Positions 10,431 to 19,290 of a stretch of DNA of 64,000 nucleotides are shown piece by piece. Every line of letters starts with the position of its first letter. Within the stretch, counting starts at the first letter, position 1. The notes beneath the pieces were generated by a model, which did no database searches, was not told where the DNA came from, and worked only from the letters and a program-made list of their open reading frames with translations. The stretch is from the NCBI RefSeq assembly GCF_021462225.1, contig NC_061812.1:52507848-52571847 (forward strand). The letters run 5' to 3'. This DNA is from Girardinichthys multiradiatus (Eukaryota; Chordata; Actinopteri; Cyprinodontiformes; Goodeidae). A program made the translations under genes and the position numbers.

Positions 10431-11913
10431 CCAGGACAGGAAGCACGTGAGTTAGGGGGTGTGTTAAAACACTCCCTCTCCCTACAGGATTGGCATCTCT
10501 CTTCCACTCCTAACCTCTCCTATTCACCTTCAGGGAACACTTATCGCATTCTGAATCATTCCACAGATGTAGGCACCCTGGAACATGTACAGTTAGACAG
10601 ACATCATGGCAGAGAAAAATCAGATAACCCACTGGCAGCTGCAGTTGTACAAAACATGCCCTCCACACTTTGGGCAGAAGGTCCCACGGACATGGGCCTC
10701 ATACACTGTACTCCCATTACTTTTCAGCTTACTTCTGATCAACCAATCGGGAGGTCCCAATACCCTCATAAACCCGCTGCTGAACTGGGCATTAAGGACA
10801 CAATTGAGGGTCTGTGGAATGCCGGTGTATTAGAGTCGGCTGACTCCACCCCATGGAATACACCTATTTTACCAGTTGAGAAAAAAGGAACAGGGAAATG
10901 GAGAATGGCACACGATTTGAGGGCCGTTAATGCAGCACTGTCCACACCTACTGTCCCTGTTCCAAATCCTTATGTTGCTCTCACTAATCTTACTCCTGAA
11001 CATGCATGGTTTACATGCATTGACCTGGCAAATGCTTTCTTTTGCCTGCCTTTAGCTGAAGAATGCAGGGATATTTTTGCTTTCCCCTATAGATCACATA
11101 GGTATCGATACACTCGTTTGCCACAGGGTTTTGCTCTCTCCCCAGGAATCTTTAACCAAGTTCTTAAGGACTTCTTAGCGGACTGCCCACTCCCACCACA
11201 TACTACACTCATCCAGTATGTTGATGACATTCTTTTGGCCACACCTACCGTAAGTGAATGTTTGGAGGCTACTGCTGTTGTTCTTTCACATTTAGCCAAG
11301 ACAGGCTATAAAGTCGGTAAGGCTAAGCTTCAAATCTGCAGAAGACAGGTGGACTTCCTGGGCCGTGTGGTCTCCCAGCCGGGAACTGGTATGTCACCTG
11401 CACACCAATCTACAATACTTTCTCATCCCAAACCACTCTTTGTGAAATACATGTTGTCATTTCTGGGCCTTACAGGATACAGTAGATCATTTGTCCCCGG
11501 CTACACTGATCTCACAGCTCCCCTTAGAGACCTATTGAAAAAACAGGGCAATGAGAAACCTCACTGCCCCTTTGGAATGGACCACAGAAGCTGAAGAAGC
11601 TTTTATCACTCTCAAAACAAGCTTATCCCAAGCTGCACACTTGGCACACCCCGACTACATGTTGCCATTTTATTTGGATGTTTCTGTAACAGCACACACA
11701 GCCAATGGGGTGCTGTTTCAGAAAAAAGGGGGTACTAGGACTGTCCTTATGTATATAAGTGTTATACTTGACAACATGGAACAAAGACATCATGAATGCA
11801 CCAGACATGCAGCAGGGATGGCTAAAATAATCCAGAAAACAGCCCATGTAGTTATGGGACACTCCCTTCATATTCTCACATCACATGGAGTGGTGGCTTT
11901 TGTGAACTCATAG
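10359..11913 (+). pseudogene. pol: ERV-A reverse transcriptase region of pol
   Basis: It would copy viral RNA into DNA. The frame from 10359 to 11594 contains the RT fingers and palm: W-N-T-P-I-L-P-V, K-W-R-M-A-H-D-L-R-A-V-N, L-P-Q-G-F, and the catalytic Y-V-D-D at 11217-11228. It is followed by F-L-G-R-V-V and the connection segment L-G-L-T-G-Y. The frame changes between about 11551 and 11594, and the new frame runs to an in-frame TAG at 11911-11913. The sequence style matches gamma/epsilon-type rather than beta or spuma RT. The break positions are read directly. Otherwise the domain is well preserved. Confidence 0.88.
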
Positions 11914-12735
11914 ACATTCACACTATCACCACTGAGACAACAGAGACTGATCAAGGTGCTGGAAGCCCCTAACATCACATACTCACATGAAGGCATAAAT
12001 ATGGCAGACAGAATGACATCAGGAGAGCCACATGTCTGTGCAGAAAAAGTTGAGTTTAATGAAAAAATCAGACCAGATTTACAAAGCACATCCTTAACAG
12101 AGGCAAGAAATCTGTATACAGATGGTTGCTGTTTCAGACATGACACAGAAGGACTGAAAGCAGCGTATGCAGTTGTGGAGGACACAGGGACAGACTTTGT
12201 AACAGTGAAAGCGGAAAGACTGACAGACACACAATCAGCACAGAGAGCAGAAGTTTTGGCAGTGATAGCGGCCCTAGAATTAGGAGAAGGACAGAAAGTA
12301 AACATTTACACAGACTCAGCATATGCCACAGGCGCAGTGCATGTTGAACTGAAGCAATGGTTGAGAACAGGGTTTAGAACAGCAGGACAAAAACCCATCA
12401 AGCATGAACAGGAAATGAGAAGGTTGGCTGAAGCACTGTTACTACCACAGGAGGTGGCGGTTATTAAATGCAAAGGACATGACAGTAGTAACACCAGAAT
12501 AGCACATGGGAACCAGGCGGCCGACCAGGCGTCAAAACAGTGCGCTGGTTACCAACCCAGAAACATATTGTTGTGTTCAGAGGTAGGGTGGACACCAGAA
12601 CCCACCCCGGAGGAGGTGGGGAAACTACAAAAGGGGGCCTCACCAGAAGAAAGGCCAGTTTGGAAGGCGAGAGGAGGCAGTGAGGACCAAAATGGACTTT
12701 GGAGGAGTCCAGACGGACGTCCAATCCTGCCACCA
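11914..12735 (+). pseudogene. pol: ERV-A RNase H and start of integrase
   Basis: It continues in the same frame as 11551-11913 after the TAG. RNase H acidic residues are visible: T-D-G near 12118-12126, Q-R-A-E near 12240-12252, Y-T-D-S-A-Y-A near 12305-12325, and A-A-D-Q-A near 12517-12531. A basic loop is present, as in gammaretroviral RNase H. This domain would degrade the RNA strand of the hybrid. The frame stays open until 12867, overlapping the integrase N-terminus. Confidence 0.82.
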
Positions 12736-13249
12736 GGGCTCACTGCAGCAGCCTTAGAAGAAGCCCATGGCATGGGGCATGTAGGGACCACACAAATGAT
12801 AAAAAATCTCGAACTGGTGGGATCCTTATTTAAAACCAATGGCAGTGCATTGGATAAACTCATGTGAAATTTGCAGACAGTTCAATGCTGAACCTACCCT
12901 GAAACCAGCACCAGGGAAATTCCCAGTGGATCCTATTGCAGGGAAAGAAATCATCATTGACTATACAGATATGACTGAGAGAGTGAATGGGTTCAAATAT
13001 CTGTTGGTATGTGTGGACGCTTTCACAGGATGGCCAGAAGCCTGGGCAACAAAAAAGGAAGACATTAAGTCTGTGGTAAAATGTTTAATAAATCATTACA
13101 TTCCAAGACACCTTTTCTGGCAAAAATCAGATCAGACAATGGTACACACTTTAAAAATGAGGAGCTAAAAGAAGTGGAAAGGTTTTTGGGGCTAAAACAT
13201 TCTTTTGGTACAGTTTATCATCCACAGTCCCAAGGCAAAGTTGAAAGAA
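12736..13249 (+). pseudogene. pol: ERV-A integrase, truncated at the inverted LTR
   Basis: It would join viral DNA ends to host DNA. The zinc-binding HHCC motif is split by a frame change near 12830: the two His lie in E-A-H-G-M-G-H (about 12757-12780) and the Cys pair in C-E-I-C at about 12866-12877. The first catalytic Asp is in I-I-D-Y-T-D (about 12953-12970). The second is in S-D-N-G-T-H-F (about 13131), after another frame change. The catalytic Glu is in G-K-V-E-R just before 13249. Coding sequence then ends abruptly at the inverted LTR. The C-terminal domain and all of env are missing. Confidence 0.85.
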
Positions 13250-13783
13250 TGATGGAGTTGTTCCCTAAACTCCTGCGTGTTCGTTTGTTTGGTAAAGCTA
13301 AGACATCCTATACTGTTACTAATAAAACAAAGTAATAAAAGAACACGGAGGCTGCGCAGCTTTTAGATGCCTGTACAGGGAGAAGCTCGTCCGAATACTT
13401 GTGAAACGTCTTCCCAGAACAGCAGTTTTATTCAGAAGCAAGGCGTGTACATTACAAATAAAAAACATACAAATGTATGTCTGATTTCTTATCCGGAGCT
13501 GTCTGGCACTCTTGACATTCAGCTGCCTTTTCAGCACTTCCTGTTTTTCCACTTTTGACCTTTATCTACAGACATATACACAAATATATTCTTGTTGTAG
13601 GGCAGAAATCTTACATCCAGAAATAACATATTGTTGTGAGGCAGAAATCTTACATACATATACACAGAGAAGACTGTTTAGCTGGCCTCTAAGTTATACA
13701 ATACATTTTATTTCACACATTATTAAACATAATTGAGCATAGCAATACAGATCCTATAAGCATAGCATGAATATTTTCCAACA
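13250..13783 (-). repeat. ERV-A right LTR, inverted
   Basis: This 534-bp sequence is the reverse complement of 6185-6717 with only a few mismatches. It begins TGATGGAGTTG, the complement of the U5 end, and finishes CCAACA, the complement of the U3 start. ATAC then follows as the target duplication. The AATAAA hexamer is read on the minus strand. The boundary with pol shows the shared heptamer AAGAATG at 13245-13251. Confidence 0.92.
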
Positions 13784-13787
13784 ATAC

Positions 13788-14735
13788 TTAAACTCCTCCA
13801 CTTCAGGCAGGAACTCCCCTCCAACCTGGAGAGGACAGGCCACCCTTTTCCGGTAGATAACCATGGCCTCGGACTTGGAGGAGCTGATCTTGATCCCAGC
13901 CGCTTCACACTCGGCTGTGAACTGCCACAGTACATGCTGTAGGTCTTGGCTAGAGGGGGCCAGCAGGACCACGTCATCTGCAAAAAGAAGAGACGAAATC
14001 CACTGGTCCCCAAACAAAACCAAACCCCGTCCGGCCCTTGGCTGCGTCTAGAAATCCTGTCCATAAAAGTTATGAACAGGACCGGTGACAAAGGGCAGGC
14101 CTGCCAAAGTCCAACATGCACCGGGAACAGGTCCGATTTAGTGCCGGCAATGCGAACCAAACTCCTGCTCCACTTGTACAGAGACCGGATCGCCCCTAGT
14201 AAAGGGCCCCCGATTCCATACTCCTGGAGCACCCCCCACAGGGCATCACGAGGGACACAGTCGAATGCCTTCTCCAGGTCCACAAAACACATGTGGACCG
14301 GTTGGGCAAACTCCCATGAACCCTCGAGTACCCTGTAGAGGGTATAGAGCTGGTCCAGTGTTCCACGGCCGGAACGAAAACCACACTGCTCCTCCTGAAG
14401 CTGAGGTTCCACTATCAGCCGGATTCTCCTCTTCAATACCCTGGCGTATGCCTTACCAGGGAGGCTGAGGAGTGTGATCCCCCTGTAGTTGGAACACGCC
14501 CTCCGGTCACCCTTCTTATGAAGGGGGAACACCACCCCAGTCTGCCAATCCAAAGGCACTGTCCCTTTCCGCCACGCAATGTTGAAGAGGCGTGTCAAAC
14601 ATGACAGCCCCACAACATCCAAAGACTTGAGGTACTCAGGGCGGATCTCATCCAACCCCGAAGCCCTGCCACCGCGGACCTTTTTAATCACCTCGGTGAC
14701 TTCAGCCTGGGTGATGAAAAAGTCCAATAGATGCG
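13788..14735 (-). pseudogene. Rex3 reverse transcriptase segment
   Basis: The minus strand encodes RTE-type RT motifs in order from 14727 down: I-T-Q-A-E-V-T-E-V, G-L-D-E-I-R-P-E-Y-L-K, N-Y-R-G-I-T-L-L-S, E-E-Q-C-G-F-R and F-V-D-L-E-K-A-F-D. A frame change near 14025-14055 follows, then L-L-F-A-D-D-V-V-L-L, the catalytic palm motif. The reading ends at E-E-F-K-Y against the ERV-A LTR and resumes at 6180. Beyond 14735 a stretch of the expected endonuclease-RT linker is missing, since the reading jumps directly from the E-W-T-M-F-S-A-S-type segment to I-T-Q-A-E. Confidence 0.88.
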
Positions 14736-15256
14736 GAGAACATGGTCCACTCGAACTCTATGTCTCCAACATCCCTCGGAATCTGGTCAAATCTCTCCCG
14801 GAGGTGAGAGTTGAACACATCCCTGGCCAAGGGGTCCGCCGGACGTTACCGGCAGACCCTCACTATGCGCTTGGGCCTGCCAATTCTGTCCGGCTTTCTC
14901 CTCCCCCTGCGGATCCATCTCACCACCAGGTGGTGATCAGTGGACAGCTCAGCCCGTCTCTTCACCCAAGTGTCCAAAACATGCGGCCGAAGGTCTGATG
15001 ATACGACAACAAAGATCATTGACCTCCTGCCTATGGTGTCCTGGTGCCAAGTGCACTGATGGACACCCTTATGTTTGAACATGGTGTTCATTATGGACAA
15101 TCCGTGACTAGCACAGAAGTCCAATAACAAAACACCACTCGGATTCAGATCGGGGAGGCCATTCCTCCCGATCACGCCTCTCCAGGTGCCACTGTCGTTT
15201 CCCACGTGGGCGTTGAAGTCCCCCAGCAGAATAATGGAGTCCCCAGGAGGGGCACT
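14736..15256 (-). pseudogene. Rex3 endonuclease, C-terminal segment
   Basis: The minus strand from 15256 encodes the AP-endonuclease-like half: [22 protein letters not shown] and D-H-H-L-V-V. These are typical of the nicking endonuclease of RTE elements. The conserved S-M-I-D-F-V-V block has lost its Asp codon (the reading is S-M-I-F-V-V near 15015-15030), which by itself should abolish activity. A stop follows near 14846. It is cut on its 5' side by the L2 insertion. Confidence 0.85.
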
Positions 15257-15261
15257 ATCCA

Positions 15262-17336
15262 ATTCAATTCAATTCAGTTTTATTTATATAGCGCCAATTC
15301 ACAACACATGTTGTCTCAAGGCACTTCACAACAGTCAGGTACATACATTCCAATTAATCCTAACCATTGAACAGTGCTGTCAGAGTTAGCTTTTTATTCA
15401 AATTGGATAAAAAGTTTTTCTATCTAAGGAAACCCAGCAGATTGCATCCAGTCAGTGACTTGCAGCATTCACTCCTCCTGGATGAGCATGTAGAGACAGT
15501 GGACAGTCATTGGCGTTGACTTTGCAGCAATCCCTCATACTGAGCATGCATGTAGCGACAGCGGAGAGGAGGAAAAACTCCCTTTTAACAGGAAGAAACC
15601 TCCAACAGAACCAGGCTCAGTGTGAGCGGCCATCTGCCACGACCGACTGAGTGTTTGAGAGAACAGAGCAGAGACACAAAAAGAACACAGACACACTGAT
15701 CCAGAAGTACTTTCTATGGGAAGGAAAAGTGAATGTTAATGGATGTAGCTCCTTTAGTCGTTTCACCTAGAAAGAAAGAACAGATAAACTCTGAGCCAGT
15801 TTTCAAGGTTAGAGTCTGAAAGAGAGCACATATAGTTAGTCACAGTAGAAGCTCAGTCAGTAGCTATGTCTAGGAGAGAGAAAGGGTTAAACACTAAAAG
15901 ACAGGGCCATGTGGATCATCTGTAGAAGGTGAGCATTAAGTTGTTGCCAGCAGAAGCTCGGACAATTCCCCTCTCCAGAAAGGTGTCACAGGCAGACACA
16001 GAGTCAGGCCAGGTGTAGCTTCTAGGAAGAGAAAAGAGAGAACAAGGTTAAAAGCTGAAATAACAGCAAACAATGCAAAATTGGCGAGTAGTGTGAGAAT
16101 GTAGCGAAGAGGGTGAAAGTGGTCATTATGTCCTCCAGCAGCCTAAGCCTATAGCAGCATAACTACACAGATAGTTTCAGTTCAGATTATTTAGTTAAAC
16201 GGCGCTTATTTACAACAATGTCATCTCAAGGAACCTCACAAAGGGTCCCACTGATGGTCATTGTTATACTAAAAACCACAATGATTGGGATACCTCCCTT
16301 TGTCAGACTGATTATAACCATTGGAAAAGAGAAGGGGTCATACAGGTAGCAGAAATGGAGGGTGTGTTTGCACCTCAACCATAACTGAGCCGGTTTAGGC
16401 TAAACCTGACTCCCCCTTACTCCAACCAACAGGGAGGGAAGAAGACGGAGGTAAAAAATAAGGAAAATAGCTCAGGATAAACTAAGCCACTCTAACTCTA
16501 AGCTTTATCAAAAAGGAAAGTTTTAAGCCTAGCCTTAAAAGTAGACAGGGTGTTTGCCTCACGGACTAAAACTGGGAGCTGGTTCCACAGGAGAGGAGCC
16601 TGATAACTAAAGGATCTGCCTCCCATTCTACTTCTAGAGACTCTAGGAACCACCAGTAAACCTGCAGTCTGAGAACAAAGTGCTCTGTTAGGAACATATG
16701 GACCAATCAGATCTCTGATGTATGATGGAGCTAGATCATTAAGGGCTTTATATGTGAGGAGGAGAATTTTAAATTCTATTCTGGATTTAACAGGGAGCCA
16801 ATGAAGGGAAGCTAAAATAGGAGAAATATGATCTCTCTTTTTAATTTTCATCAGAACTCTTGCTGCAGCATTTTGAATCAGCTGAAGGCTTTTAACTGCA
16901 TTTTGTGGACATCCTGATAGTAAAGAATTACAATAGTCCAGCTTTGAAGTAACAAATGCATGGACTAGTTTTTCAGCATCACTCCTGGACAGGATATTTC
17001 TAATTTTGGCAATGTTCCGGAGATGAAAGAAGGAAATCCTAGAAACCTGTTTAATATGGGATTTAAATGACATGTCCTGGTCAAAAATAACACCAAGGTT
17101 TTTTACTTTATTATCAGAGGTCAATTTAATGCCATCCAGGTTAAGTGATTGACTAAGCAGTTTCTTTTTTAAAGACTCCGGTCCAAATACGACAACTTCT
17201 GTTTTGTCTGAATTCAGAAGCAAAACATTTTACGTCATCCAAGTTTTTATATCTTCAAAACATGCTTGTAGTCTATCTAACTGGTTGGGCTCATCAGGAT
17301 TTATGGATAAGTAAAGCTGAGTATCATCAGCGTAAC
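15262..17336 (-). mobile_element. 5'-truncated L2/Rex1-type LINE inserted in Rex3
   Basis: The minus-strand element has its 3' end at 15262 in an ATTCA-type pentamer tail next to TTTATTTATATAGCGCCAATT, the standard tail of fish L2/Rex1-group LINEs. The 5-bp sequence ATCCA at 15257-15261 and 17337-17341 may be the target duplication or microhomology. The 5' truncation falls inside RT at the Y-A-D-D-T-Q-L-Y catalytic motif (about 17310-17336). The 3' UTR is about 1.2 kb and contains a second, degraded tail-like unit at 16170-16250. Confidence 0.88.
16498..17336 (-). pseudogene. L2-type RT C-terminal region
   Basis: The reading starts at the RT palm motif Y-A-D-D-T-Q-L-Y, then meets a TAA at 17230-17232. 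It is open from 17223 down to 16498. Conserved blocks are L-N-S-D-K-T-E, L-G-V-I-F-D, L-D-Y-C-N-S-L-L-S-G, L-H-W-L-P-V, L-L-T-Y-K-A-L and the C-terminal F-K-A-R-L-K-T-F-L-F. This is the region after the palm found in L2/Rex1 ORF2 proteins. The open frame after the nonsense codon suggests a fairly recent insertion that was dead on arrival. Confidence 0.88.
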
Positions 17337-17341
17337 ATCCA

Positions 17342-18108
17342 GCACCCCCGACAGGGACGCCAAGAAGGCCGGGTACTCCGCACTACCACTCGGCCCATAG
17401 GCCGAAATGATAGCCAGAGACCTATCCCCAACCCAAAGGCGCAGGGATGCGACCCTCTCATCCACTGGGGTGAACCCCAACACGAGACGGCTGAGCTGGG
17501 GGGCGACAACCCTAACCCTCCAGAGTAGAAGAGAGTCCAGCCCCTCTCGAGGAGATGGGTTCCAAAGCCCACGCTGAGCGTGGAGGCGAGCCCGACTATT
17601 TCTAGTCGATATCTCTCGACCTCCCGCAGAAGCTCAGGCTCCTTCCCCCCCATCGAGGTGACATTCCACGTCCCTAGAGCCAGCCTAAGCACCCGGGGAT
17701 CAGGCCGCTGAGGTCTCCACCTTTGTCCGCCGCCCAATCCTCTTTGCACCGGTCCCTCACGGTTCCCCCTGCAGGTGGTGGGCCCACTGGGGGATGGTCT
17801 TGCGTCTCTCGTTCGGGCTTGGCCTGGCCGGGTCTCGCGAGGAGCAACCCAGCCACCAGGTGATCTCCGACGAGTCCCGACCCCAGGCCTGGCTCCAGGG
17901 TGGGACCCCGGCTCCGCCGTACTGGGCGCCTCGATTTTGTAGTCGTCATGAGGGGTTCTTGAACCGCTCTTTGTCTGACCCGTCACCTAGAGCCTGTTTG
18001 CCATGGGAGACCCCACCAGGGGCATTTAAGCCCCAGACAACATAGCCTCTAGGATCATTCAAGCACTCAAAACCCTCCACCACGTTAAGGTGGTGGTTCA
18101 AGGAGGAG
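17342..18108 (-). pseudogene. Rex3 5' leader and endonuclease N-terminus
   Basis: The minus strand reads L-G-T-W-N-V-T-S-M-G-G-K-E-P-E-L near 17690, the start of the endonuclease fold, then R-Y-R-L-E-I-V-G-L. After a frame change comes F-T-P-V-D-E-R-V-A-S-L-R-L and S-A-Y-G-P to G-V-L-D at 17342. Upstream lies a GC-rich leader with a CCACCA...TGGTGG hairpin near 18079-18098. The 5' end abuts the 13-bp target duplication, so this Rex3 is complete at its 5' end, which is uncommon for LINE copies. Confidence 0.82.
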
Positions 18109-18204
18109 GTGCTGGAAGTCAGTTAAATACAATTTATTTTGAAAGTTCCATAAAAGTTTGTACCGGAGTTTTAATGTTGAAATCCATGGCTGCAGATCCC
18201 AACA
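18109..18204 (-). repeat. Family X long LTR, copy A, segment 2
   Basis: It resumes the LTR broken at 3998, starting with the second copy of GTGCTGGAAGTCA. It aligns with 24023-24118 (copy B) and with the complement of 54228-54315 (copy C): all share a block around TTTATTTTGAAARTTCC and finish TCCCAACA. I see no matching target duplication around copy A (ACAA on the left, AATT on the right). Confidence 0.65.
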
Positions 18205-18289
18205 AATTAAAGTCCTTTACACACACCAGCTTAAAATATTGTCACATTGGATTGGTATTACAGGCATTAGCATTGTAACACTGACCTGT

Positions 18290-19290
18290 AAGACTAATTT
18301 TCTAATGTCAGTTTTTGTCTGATAACGTCTGGAGGAGAGCCTCCTCTTGCTGCTGCAGCACATGTTGGGTGGGTTTTATGTGACAGACCAACACAAAATG
18401 GTGGATAGTCGTAAACTGATAGAAAAACAATTGATTGTTTCCAACATTTTTCCCCAGAAATCTGAAAAGTGTGGCATGCAACATAGTCCACATATGTGTA
18501 GTTCATCAATGAATGAATGCAGGTGTCTGTGAAGTCCTCAGAAGTTTACTAATGTTTTCAAAACACAACATTAGTGAAATGGCAAAAGAAAAACTAATGA
18601 CTAGAATTCCTGTTTGCAAGCCATGTAGGGGAAACGGCAAGCGTGTGGAAAAAGGTTTGTAACATTTTGCCCTACATGTGAAATGCTGTTTGTAGTAAAA
18701 CATACACTGCACATCACCTTAAACACACCATCCCTACTGTGAAACATAGTACTGGAAGCATCATGATGTGTCGAGGCTTATCTTCAACAGAGACAGGGAA
18801 GCTGGTCAGAGCAGATATGAAAATGGATGGTGCTAAATTTAGGTTGCTCCTAGAACATAAATTTGGGACTGAGCCAGAAGTTCCTCTCCCAGCAGGATGG
18901 CTTTGAGCAAACAGCCAAGGGGTATAATAGAAGGGTTCAGGTCAAAGCATAATCATAGGTTAGAAGGGCCTAGTCAAGCCTAGAACTAAATTCAATAAAG
19001 ATCTTGTGGATGTAAGCTAATTTGCAAAGAAGAATGTTTTGCAAGAACCTTTTTTTTTATTTGTCTTTGCATGTGCAAAGCTGGTAGAAACATTGCCCAA
19101 TAGAGTTGAAGCCATAATTACAGCACACATTTTACATTTCAATTTTTTTTAAAGTGAAAACCATATATGATTTTCCTTTCTCTTTAGAATATGGCACGAC
19201 TTAATCCCATAAAACACATTAAAGTGGGTGGTTGTAGCATGATAAAATGCGACTTCTTTTAGTATTTCAGTTCCTTTCAAAAGTATTCAT
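18290..19290 (+). mobile_element. Decayed Tc1-like transposon
   Basis: The + strand around 18740-19010 translates, with stops and shifts, into Tc1 transposase blocks: T-V-K-H-S-T-G-S-I-M, T-G-K-L-V-R-A and M-D-G-A-K. Recognisable terminal-region sequence of this fish family (TATGTGACAGACCAACACAAA near 18380) precedes it, and a tip-like CAAAAGTATTCATAC lies near 19277. There is no usable ORF. A related non-coding relic is at 59865-60085. Confidence 0.65.

Larger units (their letters stand above)
6181..13787 (+). mobile_element. ERV-A: class I-like endogenous retrovirus with inverted right LTR
   Basis: The provirus is 6185-13783 with a 4-bp target duplication ATAC at 6181-6184 and 13784-13787, inside Rex3. 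The left LTR (6185-6717) is in the sense orientation. It is followed by a tRNA-Trp-type primer binding site, leader, gag, a 2H-like region and pol on the + strand. The right LTR (13250-13783) is the same LTR reverse-complemented, so both outer ends are TGTTGG/CCAACA U3 ends. env is absent and integrase stops at the junction. The LTRs differ at only about ten positions by eye, so it is fairly young. The gamma/epsilon-like class assignment rests on RT sequence style, the PPPY motif in gag and the 4-bp duplication. Confidence 0.88.
3999..18108 (-). mobile_element. Rex3 (RTE-clade) non-LTR retrotransposon, near full length, split by three insertions
   Basis: The element runs 5' to 3' from 18108 to 3999 on the minus strand and is flanked by the 13-bp target duplication GTGCTGGAAGTCA (3986-3998 and 18109-18121). 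Its pieces are 18108-17342 (5' leader and start of endonuclease), 15256-13788 (rest of endonuclease, reverse transcriptase), 6180-5728 (C-terminal region) and 4144-3999 (3' end, GACGACGAGTACAAG). The interruptions are an L2 LINE, ERV-A and a Tc1, each with its own target duplication. Sites matching the classic teleost Rex3 PCR primers, each with one mismatch, are at about 14083-14103 and 14528-14547. Frameshifts, stops and an internal deletion near 14740 make it non-functional. Confidence 0.9.

Noticed and set aside
6185..13783. Two independent solo LTRs in opposite orientation around unrelated pol sequence
   Set aside because: The primer site, leader, gag and pol follow the left LTR directly, and one 4-bp duplication brackets the whole unit. 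Two separate insertions would each need their own duplication.
17327..17986. 219-codon minus-strand ORF as a single protein
   Set aside because: It is the Rex3 leader and endonuclease start read through a frame change and into the L2. Only part of the frame is genuine Rex3 coding.
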